Assembly: GCF_036241575.1 (NCBI RefSeq)
Contig: NZ_CP108455.1
Location: forward strand, 3,592,001 to 3,656,000
Direction: 5' to 3'
Length of the DNA stretch: 64,000 nt
Source of the DNA: Streptomyces sp. NBC_01267
GTDB lineage: Bacteria; Actinomycetota; Actinomycetes; Streptomycetales; Streptomycetaceae
Positions 37,240-44,394 of the stretch are shown here, piece after piece. Position 1 is the first letter of the stretch. Each line of letters starts with the position of its first letter. Below the pieces are notes generated by a model, which saw only the letters and a list, made by a program, of their open reading frames with translations, was not told where the DNA came from and ran no database searches. The position numbers were made by a program, and so were the translations under genes.

Positions 37240-37272
37240 GCTGCCCCACCGCGCGGCGCACGATGGGGCAGC
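37240..37272. terminator. Hairpin ending the graspetide operon
   Basis: GCTGCCCCA (37240-37248) and TGGGGCAGC (37264-37272) form a perfect 9-bp stem with a 15-base loop between the convergent methyltransferase and DUF397 genes. It can serve both strands. Confidence 0.7.
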
Positions 37273-37302
37273 CCGGAATTCGGTACGCGCCGGGCCGGGC
37301 CG

Positions 37303-37512
37303 TCAGACGGCGCCGAACTCCGTGCCCTTGACGCCCGCCACGAAGGAGACGAACGCACCGGCGGAGACGGCCAGAACCGGACCGCCCGGGTTCTTGGAGT
37401 CACGGACGGGGACCACGCCGCGCGGGACGACGAGGTTGACGGCGACCTCGATGCAGGCGCCACCGTTGTCGCTGTACGAGGACTTGAACCAGCGGGGAGA
37501 TTCGGTCGTCAC
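37303..37512 (-). CDS. DUF397 domain protein
   Basis: This 69-residue protein shows the DUF397 pattern: WFKSSYSDNGGACIEVA, VVPVRDSKNPGGPVL and a final AFVSFVAGVK. In the WhiJ and AbaA-like systems of Streptomyces, DUF397 proteins work with the XRE/DUF5753 regulator encoded beside them. The ATG overlaps the regulator stop, so the pair is coupled. Confidence 0.9.
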   Translation of the reverse strand: MTTESPRWFKSSYSDNGGACIEVAVNLVVPRGVVPVRDSKNPGGPVLAVSAGAFVSFVAGVKGTEFGAV

Positions 37513-38336
37513 GGAGAGCCCTTTCGTAACCGGTTGATCATGGCCACGGACGCCGCTTGGGACAGCGCCTCGGCCTGTAGTTGATGGTAGGCCGTCAACA
37601 GGGGTACTACCGAAGTGCTTTCCCGGTCGAGATGGCCCCGGTGGGCGGACTCCGCGTACGACATGAGCTGGCGGTCCGACAACGTCAGTATGTACACGGG
37701 CAGATTGAAGGGTCGACGCTCCCCCATGTCGAACGGAGCGATCTGGAGCACGGTGTTCGGGAGCTCGGCGAACTCGGCCAGCCGCGCCAACTGCGCGTCC
37801 ATGACCGCAGGACCACCGACGGGCCGACGGATGCAGCTCTCGTCCAGCACCACCAGGACCAGCGGCGAGGGCGTCCGGAGAAGTGTGGACTGCCGCGCTG
37901 CGATGTGCGAGACCCGCTCGCTTGCCTGATCGGCCGCGATCGCACCACGCTTGACGGCGCTGTCTGCCAGTACCGCCGCGTACTCCGGAGTCTGGAGCAG
38001 ACCGGGTACGACGCCCACCTCGTACACCCGGATTTCCGCCGCACGGCCTTCGTGCCCGACGTACTCCGGGAACCCCTCAAGCAGGGTCGTGCGCCGTACG
38101 GCCCGACCCTGGCGTTCGAACCTGTCTCCCGTCCCGAAGACCCTGTCCGCACTTGCTGCGAAACGGGTAGTTGGAGGGCGCCGACCAGTTTCGACGGCAG
38201 AAATGTGCGTACCGGAGCAGCTCATGCGCTCCCCCAGCTCGTCCTGCGTCCATCCACGTTCATCCCGCAACGTGCGGAGACGCTGCCCGAACGCCGCGCC
38301 GGGCGACTTCTCAGGATCCAGCTCTTTTCGATTCAC
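37509..38336 (-). CDS. XRE/DUF5753 (WhiJ-like) transcriptional regulator
   Basis: This 275-residue protein has an N-terminal helix-turn-helix (LRTLRDERGWTQDELGERM, ISAVETGRRPP) and a DUF5753 domain (VPGLLQTPEYAAVLADS, FDMGERRPFNLPVYIL). The GTG38336 start has TAGGCGGTAG upstream. Together with the downstream DUF397 gene it forms a complete WhiJ-like pair. It lies back to back with the graspetide operon and could control it or the divergent gene at 38444. Confidence 0.9.
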   Translation of the reverse strand: MNRKELDPEKSPGAAFGQRLRTLRDERGWTQDELGERMSCSGTHISAVETGRRPPTTRFAASADRVFGTGDRFERQGRAVRRTTLLEGFPEYVGHEGRAAEIRVYEVGVVPGLLQTPEYAAVLADSAVKRGAIAADQASERVSHIAARQSTLLRTPSPLVLVVLDESCIRRPVGGPAVMDAQLARLAEFAELPNTVLQIAPFDMGERRPFNLPVYILTLSDRQLMSYAESAHRGHLDRESTSVVPLLTAYHQLQAEALSQAASVAMINRLRKGSP

Positions 38337-38443
38337 CAGCTACCGCCTAACTACCCGACCAATTACCGCAAGTTGAATGCACTCCCACCCTAGGTCACGA
38401 TGAAGCCCCTCGGTAGTGGAACGACTACAGAGAGGAGCGAACG

Positions 38444-38815
38444 TTGCCTTCGGAGCGCATTCCGTCCACCGGCCAATTGGTCGCCGACGCAGCCCAGTTG
38501 GCGGCGCTGGTAAGGGCCGGCGGGTTCTGGCGGCTGGCCCCGGCGTGGCTGCCGCGTACCGGGTACGCGCCGCTCACCCAGGACGTTCTCCGCGAGGTCG
38601 TCACCGGACTGGAAAGGCAGTTGGACCGCATGGACGAGCAGCCCGAACTCGAATCCTCCGTACTGAAGTGGCCGCCCTGCCGGTGTGGCCGGCCGGTGTG
38701 TCCCGACGCCCCGAAGGCGGATGCGGACGCCGTCACCGTCGCCAACCCCGAGGAGTCGCCCACGATGGCCCGGCTTCGCGTACGGCTGCGTGAGGGAAGG
38801 GAGACCCGGGCATGA
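38444..38815 (+). CDS. Hypothetical protein with TTG start
   Basis: This 123-residue protein starts at TTG38444; AGGAG lies seven bases upstream, and no ATG or GTG is better placed. A Cys pattern (PPCRCGRPVCPD) near residue 77 may bind metal. Otherwise the sequence is helical and unrecognised. It overlaps the Nudix gene by four bases and is divergent from the WhiJ-like regulator 107 bp away. Confidence 0.65.
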   Translation: MPSERIPSTGQLVADAAQLAALVRAGGFWRLAPAWLPRTGYAPLTQDVLREVVTGLERQLDRMDEQPELESSVLKWPPCRCGRPVCPDAPKADADAVTVANPEESPTMARLRVRLREGRETRA

Positions 38816-39615
38816 CGGATCAGGATCTCGGCCCTGTCGACCGTGGGTACTGGACGAACAACGACCGGGAGAACGCCGAGGACGCCGCCACCGCGTTCGT
38901 CAATGCTCTCCGGCGCCTCCAGGTCGACTTCGACGACATCGGCATCGAAGAGCCGTGCGTGGCCTGCAACCACCCTCTGCACAAGGTGTCCCTGGGTTCC
39001 ATCTCCGTGGTGGAGGCTGAGCAGTTCGCCTCTCGCATCAACCGCCGGCTCGACGAACTCGACGCACTCACCGAGGGCGCCGCGCCGCCCACAGCCCCTG
39101 GGCGGGGCCCAAAACGCCGCCCACACATGAGTGTTGGGGCGATGAACCCGCCCCGCCGGAGTATCGGAGCCACCGCACTGGTGCGTAACGGCGGGGGCGC
39201 CGTACTCCTGGTCAAGACGGCGGACCGGGACGAATGGCAGCTACCCGGCTGCGGAGCCCACCAGGGGGAGCGCGTCGCCACCGCCGCATCCCGTGAACTC
39301 GCCGAGGAGACCGGCCTCCACCGCCGCCTCACCCACTTCCTCGCCCTCGATCACGTTCCCGCGTCCACATCCGCCGAAGGCAAGAGCTCGGCCGAGGGGT
39401 TCACCATCGTCTGCGACGGCGGACGGCTCACCCCCGAAGAGGAATCCGCACTGGCCGTCCCCGAGGACGCGGCCGACGGGATCGCCGCCCTCAAGTGCGT
39501 ACCCCTGGCCCGGCTCGGCGACTACACCTCGCCCCCACAGGAGCGACGCATCCGCGCTGCAATGTCCGCCCTCGACAAGGGCCTACGACTGCCACTGCTG
39601 GTACTCGGCACGTAG
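38812..39615 (+). CDS. Nudix hydrolase with N-terminal extension
   Basis: This 267-residue protein has an N-terminal helical domain of about 85 residues with CVACNHPLH and then a Pro-rich hinge. A Nudix domain starts near residue 117 (RRSIGATALVRNGGGAVLLVKT). The Nudix box is complete: GERVATAASRELAEETGL. Nudix enzymes cleave nucleoside diphosphates linked to other groups. ATG38812 overlaps the upstream stop (ATGA). A shorter protein from ATG39128 (MSVGAMNPPRRS) is possible, but the continuous frame favours the fused form. Confidence 0.82.
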   Translation: MTDQDLGPVDRGYWTNNDRENAEDAATAFVNALRRLQVDFDDIGIEEPCVACNHPLHKVSLGSISVVEAEQFASRINRRLDELDALTEGAAPPTAPGRGPKRRPHMSVGAMNPPRRSIGATALVRNGGGAVLLVKTADRDEWQLPGCGAHQGERVATAASRELAEETGLHRRLTHFLALDHVPASTSAEGKSSAEGFTIVCDGGRLTPEEESALAVPEDAADGIAALKCVPLARLGDYTSPPQERRIRAAMSALDKGLRLPLLVLGT

Positions 39616-39900
39616 CGCCACTTGCGCCACTGCGCCGCCTTCACGACCGGGTGAAGCGCCCAGGGCGAGGGCGACCGTGATGTCCAGTCCGTGCACCACG
39701 TCGTGGCCGAGTGCTGCCGCGAGCCCGTCGACCGGCGGTGTCCACGAGTGGTCGGCGTTGTCCCCCAGGAACGCGACGAGTTGGGTGGTGGAGCGGGTAG
39801 CCGCGTCCCTGCGGGCAACCTGGTCGGTCATGCGATGCAGGCTGCCCCGAGCCTTGACCAGCTCGCCGATCATTGCCGGACGGGAGAGCCGAAAGCCCAT
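39583..39900 (-). pseudogene. Remnant of a maleylpyruvate-isomerase-like (mycothiol-dependent) gene
   Basis: A minus-strand segment encodes RARGSLHRMTDQVARRDAAT followed by ADHSWTPPVDGLAAALGHDVVHGLDITVAL. This resembles the middle of DinB-fold maleylpyruvate isomerase family proteins, including the VHGxDI helix. About 106 codons remain of a normal length near 200 or more: the N-terminal half is missing, and the frame ends in unrelated sequence (EYQQWQS). It overlaps the end of the Nudix gene and abuts the start of the gene at 39929, as expected for a leftover from an old rearrangement. Confidence 0.45.
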
Positions 39901-39928
39901 CGACATTGGCCAACGGAGAGGAACTGCT

Positions 39929-40459
39929 GTGACAGCAGTCGAGGTGCCCGAGCCCGAGCCCGACTGGCAGGAAGCCACCACCCCGCCCTACGGCACGGGC
40001 AAGAACCCAGCCCATCAGTGGAGCGTGTGGGAGCACTGCTCCCCGACGTTTCAGATGATCGGGGTGCTGAGACTGCCGGTACGCCCCGTGGCCCGGCGGT
40101 TGCGCCTGCACGTGGAACGGTCGTGGGACGGGCTGGACGCGCTCGATGTCGTCCTGTTCCGGCTGCGGGGCTACAGCTTCGCCCTCAGCAAGCACGACGG
40201 TAATCCCGCCGACGTCTCGTACGTCTGGCTCACCGAACCGCACGGGGATGCCGACCAGGCATGGGACGTACTTCTGGAAGTGGTCGGTATCGGCGCGGAG
40301 GCCGTCGCCTTCCGGGGCGGCGCTCACGAGGGCCTGTCGGTGCAGTCCTCAACGGCCCGGGAGGGCACCGAATCTGCTCATGTCCCGGGCAACGTCCCAG
40401 AGAGGTCTCTCTGGGCAAGGATTCGCTGTGTCATCGGCATGCCGCGGTCCCCGTCGTGA
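39929..40459 (+). CDS. Hypothetical protein
   Basis: GTG39929 follows GGAGAGG and starts a 176-residue soluble protein. It begins with an acidic segment (VEVPEPEPDWQEATTPPYGTG) and continues with WSVWEHCSPTFQMIGVLRLPVRP, ALDVVLFRLRGYSFALSKHD and a VWLTEPHGDADQAW segment. The middle has an alternating beta-strand look. No family recognised; the C-terminal 40 residues appear less ordered. Confidence 0.6.
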   Translation: MTAVEVPEPEPDWQEATTPPYGTGKNPAHQWSVWEHCSPTFQMIGVLRLPVRPVARRLRLHVERSWDGLDALDVVLFRLRGYSFALSKHDGNPADVSYVWLTEPHGDADQAWDVLLEVVGIGAEAVAFRGGAHEGLSVQSSTAREGTESAHVPGNVPERSLWARIRCVIGMPRSPS

Positions 40460-40547
40460 CGCTCCTCAAGCCGCGTTGGCTGTGCAGAAATCGCCGCCGT
40501 GACGGGACCGATGCGCGTACGGCCGTCGGCCGTGGTTGCAGGACCTG

Positions 40548-41087
40548 TTACGAGAATCGCAGGTCAGTGATGGCTTCGAGGTCGATCCCGTACCGCCTGA
40601 ACACCTTGGTCGTGTTCTCGCTCGTCAGCTCATCCCTGGGAATCGACAGCTGCTCGGCCGTGCGCCACACGTCGTTCTCGGCGTCGCCCTCGATCTCCAG
40701 GTACGGCGGGATGCCGGGCCAGGAGTCGATCTCCAAGCGGACCCCGTCGAGCAGCAGCCACGAGCTACGACGGTTCTCCTGATACGAGCGGTGCGTCAGC
40801 CCCATGAGCCCGAGGAGGGCATGCGTCTCCTCGAAGGAGCCGACCGTGGTTTCCGTCTCCTGGGTGCCGTCGATGGCGTCGGATGTGATCGTCTTGACGC
40901 ACAGCGTGACCGCGTCTCCGGAGTCACGCAGTCGCACCCAGCGCCCCTGTACGTGCGGAACCGTGTCGTAGACGTACCGGCGCATCAACCACTCGCCCCG
41001 GAAGACCCCACCTGCCTGCTGGATGCGCGACGCCATCAGCGAGGGATCGACGTCCAGGAACTTGGCTTCGTACTCGACGGCGTGCAC
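40548..41087 (-). CDS. CYTH domain protein (class IV adenylate cyclase / thiamine triphosphatase-like)
   Basis: This 179-residue protein opens with the ExExK signature (VEYEAKFLDVD) and follows the CYTH tunnel-fold order of charged strands: RYVYDTVPHVQGRWVRLRDSG, VTLCVKT, EIEGDAE. These residues bind the triphosphate and divalent metal. Family members are triphosphatases or class IV adenylate cyclases, and substrate cannot be told from sequence. GTG41087 is supported by GAGGGAGAG seven bases upstream. Confidence 0.87.
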   Translation of the reverse strand: MHAVEYEAKFLDVDPSLMASRIQQAGGVFRGEWLMRRYVYDTVPHVQGRWVRLRDSGDAVTLCVKTITSDAIDGTQETETTVGSFEETHALLGLMGLTHRSYQENRRSSWLLLDGVRLEIDSWPGIPPYLEIEGDAENDVWRTAEQLSIPRDELTSENTTKVFRRYGIDLEAITDLRFS

Positions 41088-41305
41088 TGACTCTCCCTCG
41101 TCCGGCCCGCGACGGTCGGACGGGCGTCATCCAAAGACGCTAGTGCGCAGGAGAGTTGGTTCGTTGCGCGATTGCGCGAGATTGCGGAAGTTCACTCCGG
41201 AGAGGTCATGCCCCCGTGCTGGAGGGTGCTGGCGGCGCGTACACGACATGCCAGCGCGGCGAACCCGTGCGATGCGGCGTCCGCCCGTCCGTACACTCCG
41301 CAGCC

Positions 41306-42133
41306 ATGAAGGTACTGATATCAGTCGACATGGAGGGCGTCTCGGGGATCGTGCACCCCTCCGAGACCAACCCCGAGCGCTACGACTACGAGCGGGGCCG
41401 GGCGTTGATGACGGCCGAGGCGAACGCCGTGATCGCCGGGGTGCTGGACGCCGAGCCCCATGCCGTGGTGTGGGTCGCCGACGCGCACGGGACGTTCCGG
41501 AACCTGCTGCCGGAGGAGCTCGATCGCCGGGCCCGTCTGGTGCGGGGCAAGCCGCGACCCCTGGGGATGCTCGGTGGGCTCGACGAGGACACCGACGCCG
41601 TCCTCTTCGTCGGCTACCACGCACGGGCCGGCCGGGGGCCCGGCGTACTCGCGCACACCATGAGTGACGCGACCCTGGATGTCCGGGTGGCCGGGCGTTC
41701 GTTGGGCGAGATCGGGCTCAACGCCGCCATGGCGGGGAAGTTGGGCGTGCCGGTCGTGATGCTCAGCGGCGACGACACCGCCTGCGCCGAACTGCGCGAG
41801 CTGGTGCCCTCCGCGGTCACCGTCGCGGTCAAGGAAGCCCTCGCGCAGGCCGCCGCGGTCGTCCTGCATCCCGAGGAGGCCCGGGAGCAGCTACGCCGGG
41901 CGGCGGCCGAGGCCATCGCCCGGCGGGCCATGGTGTCGCCCCTGACCATGGCCGGACCGCTGACTGTCGAGGTCGACCTCTCCAGCCCGCACATGGTCGA
42001 TCTGGCGACGCTCGTGCCGGGTGTCTCCCGCGTCGAGGGCAGCCGCACGATCACCTTCACCACGACCGACTTCGCCGAGGCCTACCGGCTGGTGCTGCTG
42101 CTCGTACAACTCTCTTCGGTCAAGCCCCGCTAA
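41306..42133 (+). CDS. M55 family D-aminopeptidase (DppA-like)
   Basis: This 275-residue zinc peptidase begins MKVLISVDMEGVSGIV, with the metal ligands Asp8 and Glu10. Further conserved positions are His in VADAHGTFRN, His in VGYHARAG, and Glu in GEIGLNA. DppA of Bacillus is a self-compartmentalising D-specific aminopeptidase. ATG41306 was chosen because it begins the fold directly. Divergent from the CYTH gene. A role in scavenging D-amino-acid peptides from cell-wall turnover is plausible. Confidence 0.88.
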   Translation: MKVLISVDMEGVSGIVHPSETNPERYDYERGRALMTAEANAVIAGVLDAEPHAVVWVADAHGTFRNLLPEELDRRARLVRGKPRPLGMLGGLDEDTDAVLFVGYHARAGRGPGVLAHTMSDATLDVRVAGRSLGEIGLNAAMAGKLGVPVVMLSGDDTACAELRELVPSAVTVAVKEALAQAAAVVLHPEEAREQLRRAAAEAIARRAMVSPLTMAGPLTVEVDLSSPHMVDLATLVPGVSRVEGSRTITFTTTDFAEAYRLVLLLVQLSSVKPR

Positions 42134-42256
42134 GGACTGCCGCAGTGCGCCTTGTCACCCAGCACAGCGGCGGGACGACTGCGAGGGCGGCCCGGACGTC
42201 CGGCCATCGGCGGAATGCCATTCAGACGCCCGCGGTAACCCGGAGCCCTGCGCTGC

Positions 42257-42631
42257 CTACGACTCGGACGTGCGCGATCCGAAGGCGGGACCGAACACCA
42301 CGAGCAACGCCAGGTCTTCGGTCACGTCGATGAATCGGTGCTCCTCACCGGCCGGTACAAAGATCACCGCTCCGGGGCCCACCTCGGCCGTCCGGTCGGG
42401 CGTCGTGATCTTGGCGCGCCCGGCGGTGACGACGTAGATCTCGTCCTCGGTATGAGGGCTCTGGGTATCGCGTCCTCCGACCGGGATGCAGTACGTGCCC
42501 ACGGACAGATCCGACGTCCGCAACTGCTCGACCCAGTCGTTGCCCACTGCGCCGGGATGCGCCCACGTCCCGGCACCCTTGATGATCTCCACGGGGTGAG
42601 CGTAGTGCTGCGTCCGGCCCGTCACTACCAT
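42257..42631 (-). CDS. Cupin domain protein
   Basis: The product of about 124 residues shows both cupin motifs: CIPVGGRDTQSPHTEDEIYVVTAGRAKI, with metal-binding His and Glu, and GPGAVIFVPAGEEHRFIDV, with the second His. ATG42631 is a reasonable start, but no ribosome site is obvious, and the frame extends upstream into the divergent gene. Small cupins may be dioxygenases, isomerases or binding proteins, so the role is unknown. Confidence 0.8.
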   Translation of the reverse strand: MVVTGRTQHYAHPVEIIKGAGTWAHPGAVGNDWVEQLRTSDLSVGTYCIPVGGRDTQSPHTEDEIYVVTAGRAKITTPDRTAEVGPGAVIFVPAGEEHRFIDVTEDLALLVVFGPAFGSRTSES

Positions 42632-42698
42632 GACCGACGGAGTAGCCGCCTTGCCGACTTGCAGGGCACTGGACAGAGAGACCGAACGGGAGCCTGTC

Positions 42699-43253
42699 GT
42701 GACCACTGCACTGATCATCGGCGACATCCAGCAGGGCATCACGAGCAACTACCCGTTCGCCAGGCGCGTCGTGCCGCCGCTCACCGAACTGCTGCCGCGT
42801 GCCCGCGCGGCCGGTGCGCTCGTGGTGTTCGTGCACTTCGCCTTGCGGAGCAACGGCACCGACCTGCCGCCGGACAACGCACTCTTCAGGACGTTCCACG
42901 AAGCCGGGGACACCTTCCATGAGGGATCGGCCGGGACCGAGATCGCTCTGCCGGTCGCCGACGAGGACGTCGTCGTGGTGAAGCGCCGGGCCAGCGCGTT
43001 CGCGGGTACGGATCTCGACCTCGTACTCCGCGCGAGCGGCGTCACCTCTCTCGTGATCGCCGGAGTCGCGACCAGCGCGATGGTGGCTGCGACGTGCTAC
43101 GACGCGGCGGACCGTGGCTACCAGGTGACCGTGCTGCGTGACGGGTGCGCCGACGGTGACGCGGCGATGCACGACTTCTTCATGGATGCCGTCTTCCCCA
43201 GCCGGGGATTTGAGGTCATGCCCTGCGCCGGTTGGTACGGAGACCAGGGCTGA
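42699..43253 (+). CDS. Isochorismatase-fold protein lacking the nucleophilic cysteine
   Basis: This 184-residue cysteine-hydrolase-fold protein starts at GTG42699, with GGGAG seven bases upstream. Asp9 (IIGDIQQG) and Lys95 (VVKRRASAF) of the triad are present. At the nucleophile position the usual T-x-x-Cys reads TSAM (Met128), and a Cys occurs only five residues later (Cys133). It therefore probably does not use the normal cysteine mechanism; related Streptomyces proteins also lack this Cys. Divergent from the cupin gene with a 67-bp spacer. Confidence 0.82.
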   Translation: MTTALIIGDIQQGITSNYPFARRVVPPLTELLPRARAAGALVVFVHFALRSNGTDLPPDNALFRTFHEAGDTFHEGSAGTEIALPVADEDVVVVKRRASAFAGTDLDLVLRASGVTSLVIAGVATSAMVAATCYDAADRGYQVTVLRDGCADGDAAMHDFFMDAVFPSRGFEVMPCAGWYGDQG

Positions 43254-43256
43254 ACT

Positions 43257-43300
43257 CGGTCCCGCGCCGGTCGCCGATGACGGCGAGCGGCGCGGGACCG
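43257..43300. terminator. Long bidirectional hairpin after isochorismatase-like gene
   Basis: A 13-bp perfect stem (43257-43269 with 43288-43300, CGGTCCCGCGCCG) continues after one mismatch with TCGCCG/CGGCGA around an ATGA loop. It starts four bases after the stop and lies between convergent genes. Confidence 0.8.
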
Positions 43301-43323
43301 GATCAGGCGCGGGACCGGATCAG
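43290..43323. repeat. 17-bp tandem duplication
   Basis: GCGCGGGACCGGATCAG occurs twice without a gap (43290-43306, 43307-43323). It is followed by degenerate GGATCAGGC copies to about 43371, between the convergent genes. Confidence 0.8.
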
Positions 43324-43366
43324 GCGCTGAACCGGGCACTGATCGGGAGCCGGATCAGGCCCTGGA

Positions 43367-44068
43367 TCAGGCAGCGAGCAGGAGCCAGCCCCCGAGGCCG
43401 CTGCACATGCTCGCGTTGAAGGCGTCGGCACGGAACCCGGCCGGAATCGGTACGCCGGGGCAGATGTACTCGCCGACGCGGGCCAGTTGCTGGTACCAGA
43501 TGCCGATGCCGCCGCAGCCGGTGCTGATGTGGCCGGTGAGTACGTAACCGGAGGGAATCGGCGAGCCCGCACAGACGTACTGGCCGTCGCGGGCCAGCTC
43601 CATGAACCAGGTGTCGATGTTGGCGTTGCAGCCGTTAGCGGTGTGGAGGGTGAGCACGTAGCCGGGGGGAATCGGCGAAGTGGCGCAGATCCAGAGGCCG
43701 CTCTGCGCGGGCTGTATGTACCAGGAGCCCGCGCCGTTGCATCCGTTCGCCCCGCGGCTGGTGATCACGTAACCGTCCGGGATGGGCGTGCCGGGGCAGA
43801 TCCACCCGGAGGCGTCCTGCGCGACGGCGGTGCCCTGCGCCGCCCGGGATGCCTGGGGTGTCCGGGAAGCCTGGGGTGCCTTGGACGTCTGAGGTGCCTT
43901 GGACGTCTGAGGTGCCTGGGGCGTCTGAGGTGCCGCGCTGGCCGCACCGGCGGCCGTGCCGGTGAGGACGGCCACCAGCAGCGCGACCACCCCCATCGCT
44001 GCGGCGAGTCTGCTCCGTACTGCTACCACCAAGGAACGACCGTGCAGTTGGCGATACTTGAAGTTCAC
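43367..44068 (-). CDS. Secreted protein with four CxxxPIPxGY repeats
   Basis: The product of about 233 residues has a signal peptide (hydrophobic core AMGVVALLVAVLTGTAAGA), then a linker of repeated APQTSK/APQASR-type units. Four tandem units of about 37 residues follow, each with a Cys, then PIPxGY, then a second Cys and a Trp: ICPGTPIPDGYV, ICATSPIPPGYV, VCAGSPIPSGYV, ICPGVPIPAGF. The paired cysteines suggest one disulfide per unit. GTG44068 is the chosen start; GTG44029 and ATG43996 are alternatives. No known domain recognised. Confidence 0.75.
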   Translation of the reverse strand: MNFKYRQLHGRSLVVAVRSRLAAAMGVVALLVAVLTGTAAGAASAAPQTPQAPQTSKAPQTSKAPQASRTPQASRAAQGTAVAQDASGWICPGTPIPDGYVITSRGANGCNGAGSWYIQPAQSGLWICATSPIPPGYVLTLHTANGCNANIDTWFMELARDGQYVCAGSPIPSGYVLTGHISTGCGGIGIWYQQLARVGEYICPGVPIPAGFRADAFNASMCSGLGGWLLLAA

Positions 44069-44394
44069 GTCACACCGGTCCAATCGAGTGGTCCACGGGG
44101 CGCCGCACGAGGTCCGCGCGGCGCGGGGCCGTGGAGCTGGGCGGGACTGAGGAGCTGAGCGGGGCTGTGGAGCTGAAACGACACCAGCGGGAGCCGCGGG
44201 AGCCGAATCACCGGAAGGGATACCCCGTCAACCTGATCGGAACCTGACATGAATGTCCGCCAGTTCCCGGTGTTCCGCGTACATGGTCCGGGCTGCCCCA
44301 TCGGCCCCCTGCGCTGCTCCTTCGCCACTACCCACCCTGGCCGCCACCGGGTGAGGATGAGAGGCAACGTAGGTTGGGGAGGCAGGAGGGGCTT
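44069..44394. other. 326-bp divergent promoter region
   Basis: No gene is supported. GAGCTGA/GAGCTG-type short repeats occur near 44130-44175, and a short GC-rich palindromic stretch lies near 44190. It must hold the promoters of the secreted repeat protein (minus) and the injection-cargo-like gene (plus). Confidence 0.4.

Noticed and set aside
33365..43300. Genomic island or integrative element around the accessory genes
   Set aside because: No integrase, transposase, tRNA or attachment-site repeats were found. Only the gene content suggests accessory DNA.
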